Assembly: GCF_900104775.1 (NCBI RefSeq)
Contig: NZ_FNSA01000003.1
Coordinates: 558,001 to 622,000, forward strand
Direction: 5' to 3'
From: Tsukamurella tyrosinosolvens
GTDB lineage: Bacteria > Actinomycetota > Actinomycetes > Mycobacteriales > Mycobacteriaceae
DNA length: 64,000 bases
In this document: positions 8,421 through 19,524 of the stretch, piece by piece
How the letters are laid out: every line of letters begins with the position of its first letter
Position numbering within the stretch: position 1 is the stretch's first letter
Notes under the pieces: model-generated
The model's database searches: none
Seen by the model: the letters and a program-made list of their open reading frames with translations, nothing else
Told to the model about the DNA's origin: nothing
Translations under genes and position numbers: made by a program

Positions 8421-9494
8421 TCAGAAGCGCTCGACCGAGGCCTCGGCGAGGCGGGAGAGGCCCTCGCGGGCCTGCCGCGCACCGTCGGACCCGATACCGG
8501 GGACGGCCTGCAGGTCCGCGGCGGAGGCGGCGAGCAGCGTCTGCAGCGAGCCGAACGTGCCGACCAGCGCCTCCACCTGCGTGGCGCGCAGCCGCGGGAT
8601 CGAACCGAGGAGGCGGTGGCCGCGCGGGGAGACGGGCTCGTCCTGCGCCTCGACCGTCCCCGAGAAGCCCAGCGCCGCAGCGATGGTGGTGGCGGCGAGC
8701 AGGTCGGCGTCGGTGAGCGCGTCGATGCGCACGACGGCGGCGTCCACGGTGTCGTCGTCGCCGAGGTAGTCGCGCAGCACCGGCTCGCGCAGCGAGATCG
8801 ACTCGCCCAGAAGGTCTTCCAGCTGCAGGGCGATCTGCCGGCCCGACGTTCCGAGCTCCAGGACGTGCTGCTCGATCTCGACGGCCAAGCGCCGCACCAG
8901 TTCCAGCCGCTGCACCACGTGCGCGACCTCGCGGACCGTCACGACGTCCTCGATCTCGGCGCGGGAGAGCTGGGCGAGCACCTCGTCGAGGCGGTGGGCG
9001 TAGCGCTCCAGCGTCGCGATGGCGAGGTTGGCGCGGGAGAGGATCGGCGCGGCGTCGTCGACGAGGTGCCGCACCCCGCCGACGTAGGCGTGCACGATCG
9101 ACATCGACGCGCTCACCGAGATCACCGGGTAGCCGGTCTGGATGGCGGCGCGCTCCGCCGACCGGTGCCGCGTGCCCGACTCCTGCGTGGGGATCGCCGG
9201 ATCGGGCACGAGCTGGACGTTCGCCCGCACGATCCGGCTGCCGTCGGTGGAGAGGACCACCGCGCCGTCCATCTTGGCGAGCTCCCGCAGGCGGGTCGGC
9301 GCGAACTCGACGTCCAGGTGGAAGCCGCCGTCGCAGATGCCCTCGACCGCGTCGTCGTAGCCCAGCACGATGAGAGCGCCGGTGCGGCCGCGGAGGATCC
9401 GCTCGATCCCGTCGCGCAGGGGCGTGCCCGGGGCCACCCGGATCACGGTGTCGCGCAGCGGCGCGTTCCCGACGAACGCGGCTTCGAGATTCAT
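8421..9494 (-). CDS. disA: DNA integrity scanning protein DisA (diadenylate cyclase)
   Basis: 357 residues; makes c-di-AMP from two ATP while scanning DNA. The DAC domain is N-terminal with KMDGAVVLS (DGA motif) and GTRHRSAER (RHR motif). A helical linker follows, and the C-terminus ([12 protein letters not shown] ... [12 protein letters not shown]) is a RuvA-like HhH DNA-binding domain. It lies 9 bp downstream of radA and is surely co-transcribed; RadA is known to restrain DisA activity in mycobacteria. Confidence 0.95.
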   Translation of the reverse strand: MNLEAAFVGNAPLRDTVIRVAPGTPLRDGIERILRGRTGALIVLGYDDAVEGICDGGFHLDVEFAPTRLRELAKMDGAVVLSTDGSRIVRANVQLVPDPAIPTQESGTRHRSAERAAIQTGYPVISVSASMSIVHAYVGGVRHLVDDAAPILSRANLAIATLERYAHRLDEVLAQLSRAEIEDVVTVREVAHVVQRLELVRRLAVEIEQHVLELGTSGRQIALQLEDLLGESISLREPVLRDYLGDDDTVDAAVVRIDALTDADLLAATTIAAALGFSGTVEAQDEPVSPRGHRLLGSIPRLRATQVEALVGTFGSLQTLLAASAADLQAVPGIGSDGARQAREGLSRLAEASVERF

Positions 9495-9503
9495 AGCGGT
9501 AGG

Positions 9504-10907
9504 TTAGCGCTCCTTCGCGCCCGTGGGAGCAAGGGAGCCCAGACGCAGGGCGTCGGCCAGGGTCGCCGCCTCGCCGATGTGGATCCCGTCGACCTTCAGC
9601 TTCTGGCCGTCGGGGGAGGGCGGCACGATGGCGTGGGTGAAGCCGAGCCGCGCGGCCTCCGCGAGTCGCCGCTCCAGGCCGGTCACGCGCCGCACCTCGC
9701 CGGCCAGGCCCACCTCGCCCAGCACGACGGTGTTCGGGCGCAGCGCCTTCTCCACCGCGCCGGACGCCACGGCCAGGGCCAACGCCAGGTCGGCGGCCGG
9801 CTCGGTGATCTTCATGCCGCCGACGGTCGCCGCGTAGACGTCCTTCTGCGGCAGGTTCTCGATGCCGCCGTGCTTGCTCAACACGGCCAGGACCATCGCC
9901 ACGCGGGCCGAGTCGAGGCCCGAGACCGCGCGCCGGGGGGAGGGGAGGGGCGTGGGCGTCACGAGGGCCTGGAGCTCGCCCAGCATGGGCCGCTTGCCGT
10001 CCAGGCCGACGGTGACCGCGGTCCCGGCCGCCGCCTGGTCGCGGTGGTGCAGGAACAGGCCCGACGGGTCCGTGACCTCGACGATGCCGGACTCGCGCTG
10101 CTCGAAGCAGCCCACCTCGTCGGACGCGCCGAAGCGGTTCTTGATGCCGCGCACCATGCGCAGCGTGGAGTGCTTGTCGCCCTCGAAGCTGAGCACCACG
10201 TCCACGAGGTGCTCGAGCGACCGGGGGCCGGCGACGGCGCCGTCCTTCGTGACGTGGCCGACCAGGATCACCGCGATGCCGGACGCCTTCGCCAGCGACG
10301 TCAGGGTCGCCGTGATCGCGCGGACCTGCGTGACGCCGCCGTGCACCCCGTCGACGCCCGAGGCGGACAGGGTCTGCACCGAGTCGACCACCATGAGGGT
10401 GGGGGAGATCTGCTCGACGTGCCCGAGCACCGTCCCGAGGTCCGACTCGGCGGCCAGGTAGAGCTGGTCGGACAGGGCGCCGGTGCGCTCGGCGCGCAGC
10501 CGCACCTGGCCCGCGGACTCCTCGCCCGTGACGTACAGGGACTTCCCGCGGCCCGTCGTGGCCCAGCGGTGCACGACCTCGAGGAGCAGCGTCGACTTGC
10601 CGACGCCGGGCTCACCGGCCAGCAGGATCACCGAACCGGGGACGATGCCGCCGCCGAGCACGCGGTCCAGCTCGCCGATGCCGACGGGCAGCGCGCGCGT
10701 CGAGTTCGGGTCGATCTTCGTGATCGGGACGGCGCGGGTCTTCGGCAGCGTCAGGCCGACGTTGGCGGCCGAGCCGGAGCCCGCGGCGCGGAGCGGAGCG
10801 CCCTCCTCCATCGTGGACCAGGCGCCGCACGACGGGCAGCGCCCGACCCACTTGGCCACGGTGTGGCCGCATTCGGTGCAGGTGTACTGCACCTTGGCTT
10901 TCGCCAT
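9504..10907 (-). CDS. radA: DNA repair protein RadA
   Basis: 467 residues; RecA-like branch-migration ATPase. Domains in order: a four-cysteine zinc finger (CTECGH ... CPSCGAW, residues 10-28), RecA-like ATPase with Walker [10 protein letters not shown], the RadA-specific [13 protein letters not shown] motif, and a C-terminal Lon-protease-like domain ([14 protein letters not shown]). ATG start. First of the radA-disA pair, directly downstream of the lpqE-like gene. Confidence 0.95.
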   Translation of the reverse strand: MAKAKVQYTCTECGHTVAKWVGRCPSCGAWSTMEEGAPLRAAGSGSAANVGLTLPKTRAVPITKIDPNSTRALPVGIGELDRVLGGGIVPGSVILLAGEPGVGKSTLLLEVVHRWATTGRGKSLYVTGEESAGQVRLRAERTGALSDQLYLAAESDLGTVLGHVEQISPTLMVVDSVQTLSASGVDGVHGGVTQVRAITATLTSLAKASGIAVILVGHVTKDGAVAGPRSLEHLVDVVLSFEGDKHSTLRMVRGIKNRFGASDEVGCFEQRESGIVEVTDPSGLFLHHRDQAAAGTAVTVGLDGKRPMLGELQALVTPTPLPSPRRAVSGLDSARVAMVLAVLSKHGGIENLPQKDVYAATVGGMKITEPAADLALALAVASGAVEKALRPNTVVLGEVGLAGEVRRVTGLERRLAEAARLGFTHAIVPPSPDGQKLKVDGIHIGEAATLADALRLGSLAPTGAKER

Positions 10908-10928
10908 GTTCTCGCGACCGGTGAGGGC

Positions 10929-11519
10929 CTAGTGGCCGCCGGTGCCCTCGCCGGCACCGTGCTCGCCGGCGGTGGGGGTGATCCCGGCGACGGAGGCCGG
11001 AGCGGCGCCCGCGTCGATCGGGACGTCGATCGGCAGCGAGCCCGCCTTCTCCAGGTGGAACCAGAGCTTGTTGGTCAGGCCGGGGCGCCAGTTCGCGTCG
11101 ACGGGGACGGAGACGGTGAGGCGGGTGATGCCGGCCGCCTTGGTGTCGCTGCCCGCGGGGGCGGTGCCGTACAGCGAGCCGCTGGCGGCGAGGGTGGTGT
11201 CACCGCTGATGGTGGCGAAGCGGCCCTTCTCGTCCGAGATGCCCTTGAGCTTGTCGGCCTGGTGCGGGTTCAGGTTGGTGAGCACGAAGGCGAGCTTGCC
11301 CTGGCTGCCCGACACCGGGAACAGGACGTGCACGTCGCTGAGCGCGATCTTCTGGTCCACGAAGGTCTGGTTGGCGCCGTTGATCGCGGCCACCTGGTTC
11401 GCGGTCTGCGAGATCTGGCCCGCGCCGCAGGCGGACACCGAGAGCAGGGCGCCGGCGGCGAGCAGGGCGCCCGCGACGGTGGTGGCGGTGCGGCGGGTCG
11501 AGACGGTGCGTGCGGACAC
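10929..11519 (-). CDS. lpqE: LpqE-like lipoprotein
   Basis: 196 residues with a lipoprotein signal peptide: basic n-region, hydrophobic core [10 protein letters not shown] and lipobox VSAC, so the mature protein would start at about Cys31. The rest is a beta-rich domain ([25 protein letters not shown]) ending in a Gly/His tail. By position between radA and carD it is the orthologue of mycobacterial lpqE (Rv3584). Function not established. Confidence 0.8.
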   Translation of the reverse strand: MSARTVSTRRTATTVAGALLAAGALLSVSACGAGQISQTANQVAAINGANQTFVDQKIALSDVHVLFPVSGSQGKLAFVLTNLNPHQADKLKGISDEKGRFATISGDTTLAASGSLYGTAPAGSDTKAAGITRLTVSVPVDANWRPGLTNKLWFHLEKAGSLPIDVPIDAGAAPASVAGITPTAGEHGAGEGTGGH

Positions 11520-11768
11520 GGTTCCTCCAGTTTCCTCCCCGTGCGCGGCGACACCCGCGTGCGGACGGTGCTGAGTATGTCACCACGCAGCGTAGTAGAA
11601 GGCGGGTCGGCCCGTGCCGCCGGGCGGCATCTACGGCGCAAGTACTACGCATCGTCGTGTGCGCCGCCGGTTGCCGGAACCTGCGGAGAACATCCGCGGC
11701 TTCGTTTGTCAAGCCCGGGAGGAGTCCTGACCTGCGACGTTGCCTCGCAGCCCGAATTCGCCCCGTGT

Positions 11769-11774
11769 TATCCT
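11769..11774 (+). promoter_or_regulatory. Putative carD -10 element
   Basis: TATCCT (TANNNT) lies 27 nt before the carD ATG, followed by the AAAGGGG ribosome site at 11784-11791. No convincing -35 at normal spacing. Confidence 0.4.
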
Positions 11775-11801
11775 GGTCATATCGAAAGGGGCAAGGATCA
11801 G

Positions 11802-12290
11802 ATGATTTTCAAGGTCGGAGACACCGTTGTCTACCCCCATCACGGTGCCGCACTGATCGAAGCTATCGAGATCAAGACCATCGGTGGACGTGAGCGCGAG
11901 TACCTCGTGCTCAAGGTCGCACAGGGTGATCTGACGGTCAAGGTTCCCGCTGAGAACGCCGAGGTCGTCGGCGTTCGTGACGTGGTCGGCCAGGAGGGCC
12001 TGGACAAGGTCTTCCAGGTACTGCGCGCGCCGCACACCGAGGAGCCCACGAACTGGTCGCGCCGGTACAAGGCGAACCTCGAGAAGCTCGCGTCGGGCGA
12101 TGTGAACAAGGTGGCCGAGGTCGTTCGCGACCTGTGGCGTCGTGAGCAGGATCGCGGTCTGTCGGCCGGCGAGAAGCGCATGCTGACGAAGGCTCGCCAG
12201 ATCCTCGTGGGTGAGCTCGCGCTCGCCGAGGCGACGGACGACGGCAACGCCGAGTCCCGCCTGGACGAGGCGCTGGCGGCGGCCTCCTGA
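11802..12290 (+). CDS. carD: RNA polymerase-binding transcription factor CarD
   Basis: 162 residues, the exact usual length. The N-terminal Tudor-like RNA polymerase interaction domain ([15 protein letters not shown]) binds the RpoB beta lobe; the C-terminal helical domain ([32 protein letters not shown]) carries the conserved tryptophan that props open the promoter bubble. It stabilises open complexes at housekeeping promoters. Strong AAAGGGG ribosome site. Its stop codon overlaps the proposed CTG start of ispD. Confidence 0.97.
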   Translation: MIFKVGDTVVYPHHGAALIEAIEIKTIGGREREYLVLKVAQGDLTVKVPAENAEVVGVRDVVGQEGLDKVFQVLRAPHTEEPTNWSRRYKANLEKLASGDVNKVAEVVRDLWRREQDRGLSAGEKRMLTKARQILVGELALAEATDDGNAESRLDEALAAAS

Positions 12291-12949
12291 CCGTCGTTGC
12301 GCTGGTCCCCGCCGCTGGGCAGGGGACGCGCCTGGGGCTGAACATCCCCAAGGCCTTCGTGACTCTGGAAGACCGTTCACTGCTCGAAAGGGCAGTGGAC
12401 GGTCTTCTGGCGTCCGGGGTCGTGGATGAGGTGGTCGTGATGGTCCCGCCGGACATGATCGACCGGGCCCGGGAGCTGGTGCCGCGGGCGCGCGTCGTCG
12501 TGGGCGGGGCGGAGCGCACCGATTCGGTGCGGGCCGGCCTCGCCGCCGCCGGGTCGGCCGACTTCGTCCTGGTGCACGACGCGGCCCGCCCGCTGACCCC
12601 CGGCTCGATGATCGAGCGGGTCGTCTCCGCGCTGCGCGCCGGCGCCTCCGCCGTCATCCCCGTCCTCCCGGTCGCGGACACCATCAAGCGCGTGGGCGCC
12701 GACGGTGCCGTCGAGGCCACCGTCGACCGCTCCGACCTGCGGGCCGTGCAGACGCCCCAGGGTTTCACGGCCGCCGCACTGCGCGCGGCGTACGACGCCG
12801 CGCCCGGCGCGCTCGCCACCGACGACGCCGGCCTCGTCGAGCGGGCGGGCGGCACCGTCGTCACCGTTCCCGGCGACCCGCTCGCCCTCAAGATCACCAC
12901 CGCCTTCGACCTGCGGGTCGCGGAAGTCCTTGCGCAGGAGCAGAGATGA
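12287..12949 (+). CDS. ispD: 2-C-methyl-D-erythritol 4-phosphate cytidylyltransferase (CTG start)
   Basis: Third step of the MEP isoprenoid pathway: CTP + MEP to CDP-ME. 220 residues from a CTG at 12287 that overlaps the carD stop (CTGA). This start restores the nucleotide-binding loop [10 protein letters not shown] (8-17) and PKAF (21-24). The in-frame region upstream is open only back to a TGA at 12212 and has no ATG, GTG or TTG before the GTG at codon 25, which would delete the loop. HDAARPL and the C-terminal [10 protein letters not shown] are family motifs. Coupled to ispF by an ATGA overlap. Confidence 0.92.
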   Translation: MTVVALVPAAGQGTRLGLNIPKAFVTLEDRSLLERAVDGLLASGVVDEVVVMVPPDMIDRARELVPRARVVVGGAERTDSVRAGLAAAGSADFVLVHDAARPLTPGSMIERVVSALRAGASAVIPVLPVADTIKRVGADGAVEATVDRSDLRAVQTPQGFTAAALRAAYDAAPGALATDDAGLVERAGGTVVTVPGDPLALKITTAFDLRVAEVLAQEQR

Positions 12950-13419
12950 TCATTCCCCGCGTCGGCATCGGCACCGATGTCCACCCGTTCGAGCCCGGTC
13001 GCGAGTGCTGGATGCTCGGGCTCCTCTTCGACAGTGACGGCTGCTCCGGCCATTCCGACGGCGACGTCGCCGTGCACGCGCTGTGCGATGCGCTGCTCTC
13101 CGCCGGCGGCCTCGGCGACCTGGGCACCGTCTTCGGTGTTGGGCGCTCCGACAACGTCGGGATCACGGGCGCGGAGATGCTCACGCACGTGCGGTCGCTG
13201 CTCGAGTCCGCCGGCTTCACGGTGGGGAACGCCGCGGTGCAGCTGATCGGGAATCGGCCCAAGGTCGGGCCGCGGCGGGACGAGGCGCAGCAGGTGCTGA
13301 GCGGTCTGCTCGGCGCCCCGGTCTCCGTCTCCGCCACCACCACCGACGGCCTGGGTCTCACCGGCCGCGGCGAGGGCGTCGCCGCCGTGGCGACGGCCCT
13401 GGTCTACGCCGCCGGCTGA
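12946..13419 (+). CDS. ispF: 2-C-methyl-D-erythritol 2,4-cyclodiphosphate synthase
   Basis: 157 residues; cyclises CDP-MEP in the MEP pathway. Metal ligands are visible as TDVHPF (Asp, His) near residue 10 and [17 protein letters not shown] around residue 41-57. The C-terminal [17 protein letters not shown] binds the CDP moiety. ATG overlaps the ispD stop, so carD-ispD-ispF form one coupled unit. Confidence 0.95.
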   Translation: MIIPRVGIGTDVHPFEPGRECWMLGLLFDSDGCSGHSDGDVAVHALCDALLSAGGLGDLGTVFGVGRSDNVGITGAEMLTHVRSLLESAGFTVGNAAVQLIGNRPKVGPRRDEAQQVLSGLLGAPVSVSATTTDGLGLTGRGEGVAAVATALVYAAG

Positions 13420-13822
13420 ACTCCGGTCCGGCGCCGACGCGAGGCGCAAGTGTCGTTCCCGGTAGCCATGCGCTGCACGCATACCCTCCCGTCAGCGGGC
13501 TCGAAACGCGGACTGCCCCCCGGCGGGCTGTCACTCCCTGTGTTGGCCCCGGCGCAGCCGTTCCGCATGTGTCGGTTCCGCGGGTTGCTGCCCCAACCGG
13601 CGTTCGTCCCCCGCGCGACGCCGATCCGCCCGCCCCACGTTCGAACCCCCACCAGAAGCCGCGCTTATGGTGAGGGACCGGCTGACCCCCGCGCGGCGTT
13701 CGGTCCCCCACTCGACGCCGCGAGCGTTCCGCCGGACGTGAGTCTGACCGTGGCCCGGGGGTATGCGTCCCGGGCATGGCTTCGCGCGGCAACACACGAG
13801 CCGCAGGAGTGCTGGCGCGGAG
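13420..13822. repeat. Gene-free stretch bounded by long inverted repeats
   Basis: No credible gene lies between ispF and rarD. AGCCATGC-N5-ACGCATACCC at 13464-13486 recurs in reverse complement at 13759-13781, matching at 18 of 23 positions with only the central five different. Weaker similarity continues about 20 bp outward on both sides (shared GTGT and GGC blocks). Inside, several degenerate GTTCG-N(2-3)-CCCCC motifs recur (near 13612, 13640 and 13698). The layout resembles a decayed non-autonomous element, but no flanking target duplication was recognised. Confidence 0.6.
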
Positions 13823-14746
13823 CTACGCGGCGAGCCGGCCGGCCCGCGCGCGACGCAGCGTCACCACGGTGTCGACGGTGAGCAGGGTCAGCGCGACCCA
13901 GACGATGCCGAAGCCGATCCAGCGCTCGGGGGAGACGTGCTCGCCCAGGAACAGCACCGCGCACAGCAGCTGCATGATCGGCGTCGCGAACTGGATCAGC
14001 CCGACGGTCACGAGCGGGATCCGGCGCGCGGCCGCGGCGAAGAGCAGCAGCGGCACGGCGGTCGCGACGCCCGCGAAGGCGAGCAGCGCGGCGTGGCCGG
14101 CGCCGTGGCGGGCGAAGTCGAGCCCGCCGCCCCACACGGCGATGCCCACGAGTACCGCTGCGGCGATCGGCGCGAGGATCGCGGTCTCCAGCGTCAGGCC
14201 CTGCAGCGCGTTCAGGTGCACGCCGACCTTGTTCTTCACCAGCCCGTACAGGCCGAACGAGAAGGCCAGCGCCAGCGCTGTCACCGGGAACGTCCCGGCG
14301 ACCACGGCCAGGTAGACGAAGGCCAGGACGCCGATGCCGACTGCGACCCACTGCAGCGGTCGCAGCCGCTCGCGCAGCACGACGACGCCCAGCGCCACCG
14401 TGACCAGCGGGTTGAGGAAGTAGCCGAGCGCCGCGTCCGACGTGTGGCCCGACGTGACCGCCACGATGTAGACGATCCAGTTGGTGGAGATGAGCAGCGC
14501 GGCGATCGTCACCCCGGCGAGCAGCCGCGGTTGCCGCAGCACCGGCCGGATCCAGCCGAGGTCGCGCAGGATCAGCAGCGCGGCGCCGCAGAGCACCAGC
14601 GTCCACAGGATGCGGTGGGCCAGGATCTCCCAGGGGCCGGTGGGCTTGAGCGCGTCGAAGTACAGGGGGAACAGGCCCCACAGCAGGTACGCGGCGACGC
14701 CCATGGCGGTGCCGCGGGTCACCTCGGAGACGTCGCGTTCGGGCAC
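13823..14746 (-). CDS. rarD: EamA-family transporter RarD
   Basis: 307 residues with ten predicted hydrophobic helices and two EamA repeats (GVAAYLLWGLFPLYF at the start, SFGLYGLVKNK at the start of the second half). The signature ILAHRILWTL and the WIVYIVAVTSGHTSDAALGYF segment identify RarD. Substrate unknown; in other bacteria annotated as chloramphenicol-sensitive protein. Starts at ATG 14746; divergent from cysS. Confidence 0.9.
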   Translation of the reverse strand: MPERDVSEVTRGTAMGVAAYLLWGLFPLYFDALKPTGPWEILAHRILWTLVLCGAALLILRDLGWIRPVLRQPRLLAGVTIAALLISTNWIVYIVAVTSGHTSDAALGYFLNPLVTVALGVVVLRERLRPLQWVAVGIGVLAFVYLAVVAGTFPVTALALAFSFGLYGLVKNKVGVHLNALQGLTLETAILAPIAAAVLVGIAVWGGGLDFARHGAGHAALLAFAGVATAVPLLLFAAAARRIPLVTVGLIQFATPIMQLLCAVLFLGEHVSPERWIGFGIVWVALTLLTVDTVVTLRRARAGRLAA

Positions 14747-14817
14747 CGAATGATCCTACCTTTTTGGGCGCGCACCGTCGAAGCCCCTGACCTGCGAGGC
14801 GCGCGCACCGCGACCCG

Positions 14818-14823
14818 TAGAAT
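14818..14823 (+). promoter_or_regulatory. Putative cysS -10 (TAGAAT)
   Basis: TANNNT hexamer 8 nt before the cysS GTG with no ribosome-binding site between; leaderless candidate. Confidence 0.5.
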
Positions 14824-14831
14824 CAGTCGAC

Positions 14832-16238
<1,407 letters not shown>

Positions 16239-16249
16239 GAGGCGGACTG

Positions 16250-17215
16250 ATGGCAGGCAATTCGCAGCGCCGCGGCGCGGTCCGCAAGGCGGGCACCAAG
16301 AAGGGGCAGGTCCAGGGCTCGGGCGGCGTCCGGCGCCGCGGGCTCGAGGGGCGCGGCGCTACGCCGGCCGCCAAGGATCGCCCGTACCACCCCGCGCACA
16401 AGAAGGCGCGGGCCGCGGCGAAGGCGGCCGCGACGCCGCAGCGCCGTCCGAAGGTCGCCGGCCGCGCCGCCGACGACGGGCCCGAGTACGTCCTCGGCCG
16501 CAACCCCGTCGTCGAGTGCCTCCGCGCGGGTGTCCCCGCGTCGGCGCTGTACGTCGCGATCGGCTCGCAGAACGACGAGCGGCTCACCGAGTCCGTGCAG
16601 ATCGCGGCCGACACGGGCATCGCGATCCTCGAGGTGCAGAAGGGTGAGCTGGACCGGCTCAGCGACAACGGCCTGCACCAGGGCATCGCCCTGCAGATCC
16701 CGCCGTACCAGTACGCGCACCCCGAGGACCTGCTCGCCCGCGCGCAGGACCGCGGCGAGGCGCCGCTCATCGTCGCGCTCGACAACATCACCGACCCCCG
16801 CAACCTCGGCGCCGTGATCCGCTCGACCGCCGCGTTCGGCGGGCACGGCGTGGTCATCCCGGGCCGACGGTCCGCCGCGGTCACCGCCGTCACCTGGCGC
16901 ACGTCCGCGGGCGCGGCGGCGCGGCTTCCCGTCGCGCAGGCCCCGAACCTCAACCGGGCGCTGGCCGACTACGCGGCCGCGGGCCTCCAGGTCGTCGGCC
17001 TCGACGCGGGCGGCGATGTGGACCTCGACGACTACCGCGCCGACACCGGCGTCGTCGTGGTCGTCGGCTCCGAGGGCAAGGGGCTCTCGCGCCTGGTGCG
17101 GGAGAACTGCGACTCGATCCTGTCGATCCCCATCGCGTCGTCGGTGGAGTCGCTGAACGCCTCGGTCGCCGCGGGCGTCGTCCTCGCCGAGTTCGCCCGA
17201 CAGCGACGTCAGTAA
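16250..17215 (+). CDS. rlmB: 23S rRNA (guanosine-2'-O-)-methyltransferase RlmB (TrmH family)
   Basis: 321 residues. A long Arg/Lys-rich N-terminal extension (about 1-75) precedes the RNA-binding L30-like domain ([14 protein letters not shown]) and the SPOUT knot domain. Motifs are [27 protein letters not shown] and [15 protein letters not shown], which form the SAM-binding knot. Methylates G2251 in E. coli numbering. ATG preceded by AGGAGG. Confidence 0.92.
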   Translation: MAGNSQRRGAVRKAGTKKGQVQGSGGVRRRGLEGRGATPAAKDRPYHPAHKKARAAAKAAATPQRRPKVAGRAADDGPEYVLGRNPVVECLRAGVPASALYVAIGSQNDERLTESVQIAADTGIAILEVQKGELDRLSDNGLHQGIALQIPPYQYAHPEDLLARAQDRGEAPLIVALDNITDPRNLGAVIRSTAAFGGHGVVIPGRRSAAVTAVTWRTSAGAAARLPVAQAPNLNRALADYAAAGLQVVGLDAGGDVDLDDYRADTGVVVVVGSEGKGLSRLVRENCDSILSIPIASSVESLNASVAAGVVLAEFARQRRQ

Positions 17216-17228
17216 AGATCATCTGCGT

Positions 17229-17234
17229 TAGCCT
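17229..17234 (+). promoter_or_regulatory. Putative -10 (TAGCCT) for tetR at 17241
   Basis: TANNNT hexamer 6 nt before the ATG; the intervening GAAGAG is not a well-placed ribosome site, so a leaderless start is possible. Confidence 0.4.
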
Positions 17235-17240
17235 GAAGAG

Positions 17241-17852
17241 ATGACCTCACTCGAGGAGCGACGGGAGTCGCGGCGCCGGCAGATGCTCGACGCCGGGATC
17301 GCGCTCCTCGGCGGCCCCGAGGCCGGGGCGCTGGGTGTCCGCGCGGTGTGCCGCTCGACGGGCATCACCGAGCGCTACTTCTACGAGGCCTTCGGCACGC
17401 GCGACGGCTTCGCGCACGCCGTCTACGATGACATCGCCCGCCGCACCCAGGACGTGCTGGTGCGGAGCGTCCGGCAGGTCTACGACGCGGCCGCGGCCGC
17501 GGAGGCGCCGATCACGGCCACCGCCGTCGCGGAGGCCGCGGTCTCGGGATTCGTCGAGTTCGTCGTCGACCGGCCCGACGTCGGCCGGATCCTGCTGCTC
17601 GCGCCCCACCGCGAGCCGGCCCTCGCCGAGCGGGGCCTGATCAGCATGCCCGCGTTCTTCGACGTCCTCGCCGCCGCGCTGCCGAGCACCGTCGACGAGA
17701 CCACGCGCCGGCTCGTCGCCATGGGCCTCGTCGGTGCGCTGACGACGCTGTTCACCGAGTACATCGCGGGTCGGCTCGACGTGACCCGGGAGCGGCTCGT
17801 CGCCCACTGCGTGCGCCTCATCGCCACCGCCCCCGACCGGTTCGTCGACTAG
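17241..17852 (+). CDS. TetR family transcriptional regulator
   Basis: 203 residues. The HTH (about 12-58) has a divergent recognition helix, STGITERYFYEAFG, in which phenylalanine and tyrosine replace the usual YYHF. The C-terminal domain has a hydrophobic core (FVEFVVDRPDVGRILLLAP) of the kind that follows TetR DNA-binding domains. Directly downstream of rlmB, convergent with pxpA; target unknown. Confidence 0.82.
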   Translation: MTSLEERRESRRRQMLDAGIALLGGPEAGALGVRAVCRSTGITERYFYEAFGTRDGFAHAVYDDIARRTQDVLVRSVRQVYDAAAAAEAPITATAVAEAAVSGFVEFVVDRPDVGRILLLAPHREPALAERGLISMPAFFDVLAAALPSTVDETTRRLVAMGLVGALTTLFTEYIAGRLDVTRERLVAHCVRLIATAPDRFVD

Positions 17853-17866
17853 CGGTACGAGCCGTA

Positions 17867-18625
17867 CTACCCGGCGAAGCGCGCGATCGCGACGCCGGCA
17901 CCGTCGAGCACGGTGCGCAGGCGACGCGCGACGGCGACCGCCGACGGGTTGTCGCCGTGCACGCACACCGAATCGGGCGTGAGGTCCACCTCGCTGCCGT
18001 CGATCGCCTCGACGGTCCCGTCGCCGACCATGCGCAGCACGCGCGCGGCGATCTCGTCGGGATCGTGCAGCACCGAGCCCTCCCGGGACCGGGGGACGAG
18101 GGCACCGTCGGGCAGGTAGGCCCGGTCGGCGAACGCCTCCCGCACCGTGCGCAACCCGCGCTCGGCGGCGATGCGCAGGAAGGCGGAGCCGGGCAGGCCG
18201 AGCACCGGCAGGTCCGGCGCGGCCGCGAGCACGCCCTCCACGACGGCCGCGGCCTGCGCCTCGTCGGCGACGATCCGGTTGTAGAGCGCGCCGTGCGGCT
18301 TGACGTAGTCGACGGTGCCGCCGACGCTCCGCGCGACCGCCTGCAGCGCGCCGATCTGGTAGATCACGTCGGCGGTGAGGTCGGCGGCGGGGACGTCCAT
18401 GGACCGGCGGCCGAAGCCGCGCAGGTCCGCGTACCCGACCTGCGCGCCGATGGCGACCCCGGCGGCCACCGCCGCGGCGCAGGTCTCCCGCAGCGTCGTC
18501 GGGTCGCCGGCGTGGAAGCCGCAGGCCACGTTCGCCGAGGTCACCACGTCGAGCAGAGCGGCGTCGTCGCCGAGGCGCCAGGCGCCGAAGGACTCGCCGC
18601 AGTCGGCGTTGAGGTCGATTCTCAC
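17867..18625 (-). CDS. pxpA: 5-oxoprolinase subunit A (LamB/YcsF family)
   Basis: 252 residues. Family signatures are DLNADCGESFGAW at the N-terminus, VACGFHAGDP, and VKPHGALYN. In other bacteria PxpA works with PxpB and PxpC to open 5-oxoproline to glutamate using ATP; no pxpBC lies in the window. GTG start overlaps the stop of the metal ABC permease (GTGA), so it is translated as the last gene of that operon. Orphan pxpA genes are known, but attachment to a metal transporter is unusual. Confidence 0.85.
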   Translation of the reverse strand: MRIDLNADCGESFGAWRLGDDAALLDVVTSANVACGFHAGDPTTLRETCAAAVAAGVAIGAQVGYADLRGFGRRSMDVPAADLTADVIYQIGALQAVARSVGGTVDYVKPHGALYNRIVADEAQAAAVVEGVLAAAPDLPVLGLPGSAFLRIAAERGLRTVREAFADRAYLPDGALVPRSREGSVLHDPDEIAARVLRMVGDGTVEAIDGSEVDLTPDSVCVHGDNPSAVAVARRLRTVLDGAGVAIARFAG

Positions 18626-19524
18626 GACCTCGACGGTAGCGCGTGCTGGCAGTCGTGCGCGGGGGTGTCGACCGGCGCGACGGTGCCGCGGCGGCCGCGC
18701 TGCCCGAGGAGGCGGCAGACCATGTAGATCAGGAACGAGATCGACGTGACGAACACCGACACCGGCAGCGCGGGGGCCAGCGACAGGATGATGCCGCCGA
18801 CGGCGGAGACCAGCGCGAAGATCAGCGAGAGCACCGTCGCCTTCCCCGGCGAGCTGGTGACTCGCGCGGCCGCGGCGGCCGGGGTGATGAGCAGGCTCAT
18901 GACCAGCAGCGCCCCGACGATCTGCACGCCCTGCGCGGCAGCGGCGCCCACGAGCATCGCGAAGACCACCGACAGCGTCTTCACCGGGACGCCGTGCGCG
19001 GCGGCCACGTCGGGGTCCGTCGAGAGGAACAGCAGCGGCCGGTAGATGAACGCGAGGATCAGCAGCACCACGACGGTGGTGATGGCCATGAGCGTCACGC
19101 CGCTCATCCCGACGGCCACGATCTGCCCCGTGAGCAGCGCGAACGCGGTGCCCTGCCGGCCCTCGTGCAGCGCCAGGAACAGCACCGACAGGCCGAGGCC
19201 GAAGGCCATGATGACGCCGATCACCGAGTCCCGCTCGCGCGCGTAGACGCCGAGCAGGCCGAACAGCAGGCCCGCGACGAGCGCGCCCAGCAGCGCGCCC
19301 GAGCCCACGCTCCACCCCATGAGCAGGGCGAAGGCGGCGCCGGTGAGCGACAGCTCGGACGTGCCGTGCACGCTGAAGGCCATCTGCCGCGAGACGATGA
19401 GCGGGCCCATCACGCCGGCGAGCACGCCGAGCAGCGCCGCCGCGAGCAGGGCCTGCTGGACGAAGGGCTGCTGCAGCAGCTCCCAGGTGAGGGAGAAGTT
19501 CGTCAGGTTCTCGAGCCGGTCCAT
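18622..19524 (-). CDS. Zinc/manganese ABC transporter permease (ABC-3 family)
   Basis: 300 residues with about eight membrane helices. The ABC-3 family pattern is clear: FSVHGTSELSLTGAAFALLMG and the permease loop QGVQIVGALLVMSLLITPAAAA. ATG overlaps the ATPase stop (ATGA). Forms the membrane channel for the substrate-binding lipoprotein at 20276-21172. Zinc is favoured by the upstream Fur-family-like box, but manganese cannot be excluded. Confidence 0.9.
   Translation of the reverse strand: MDRLENLTNFSLTWELLQQPFVQQALLAAALLGVLAGVMGPLIVSRQMAFSVHGTSELSLTGAAFALLMGWSVGSGALLGALVAGLLFGLLGVYARERDSVIGVIMAFGLGLSVLFLALHEGRQGTAFALLTGQIVAVGMSGVTLMAITTVVVLLILAFIYRPLLFLSTDPDVAAAHGVPVKTLSVVFAMLVGAAAAQGVQIVGALLVMSLLITPAAAAARVTSSPGKATVLSLIFALVSAVGGIILSLAPALPVSVFVTSISFLIYMVCRLLGQRGRRGTVAPVDTPAHDCQHALPSRS

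Noticed and set aside
8616-12290. A very long plus-strand open frame of over 1200 codons opposite disA, radA and lpqE
   Set aside because: It is antisense to clearly conserved genes, has no domains, and only its last 163 codons (carD) are real. High GC produces such shadow frames.
13638-13655. GTTCGAA resembling a tRNA T-loop
   Set aside because: No T-stem pairing, acceptor stem or anticodon arm could be built around it.
13358-13795. Minus-strand frames inside the inverted-repeat region between ispF and rarD
   Set aside because: Arg/Gly/Pro-rich translations without a ribosome site or homologous features, explained better by the repeat structure.
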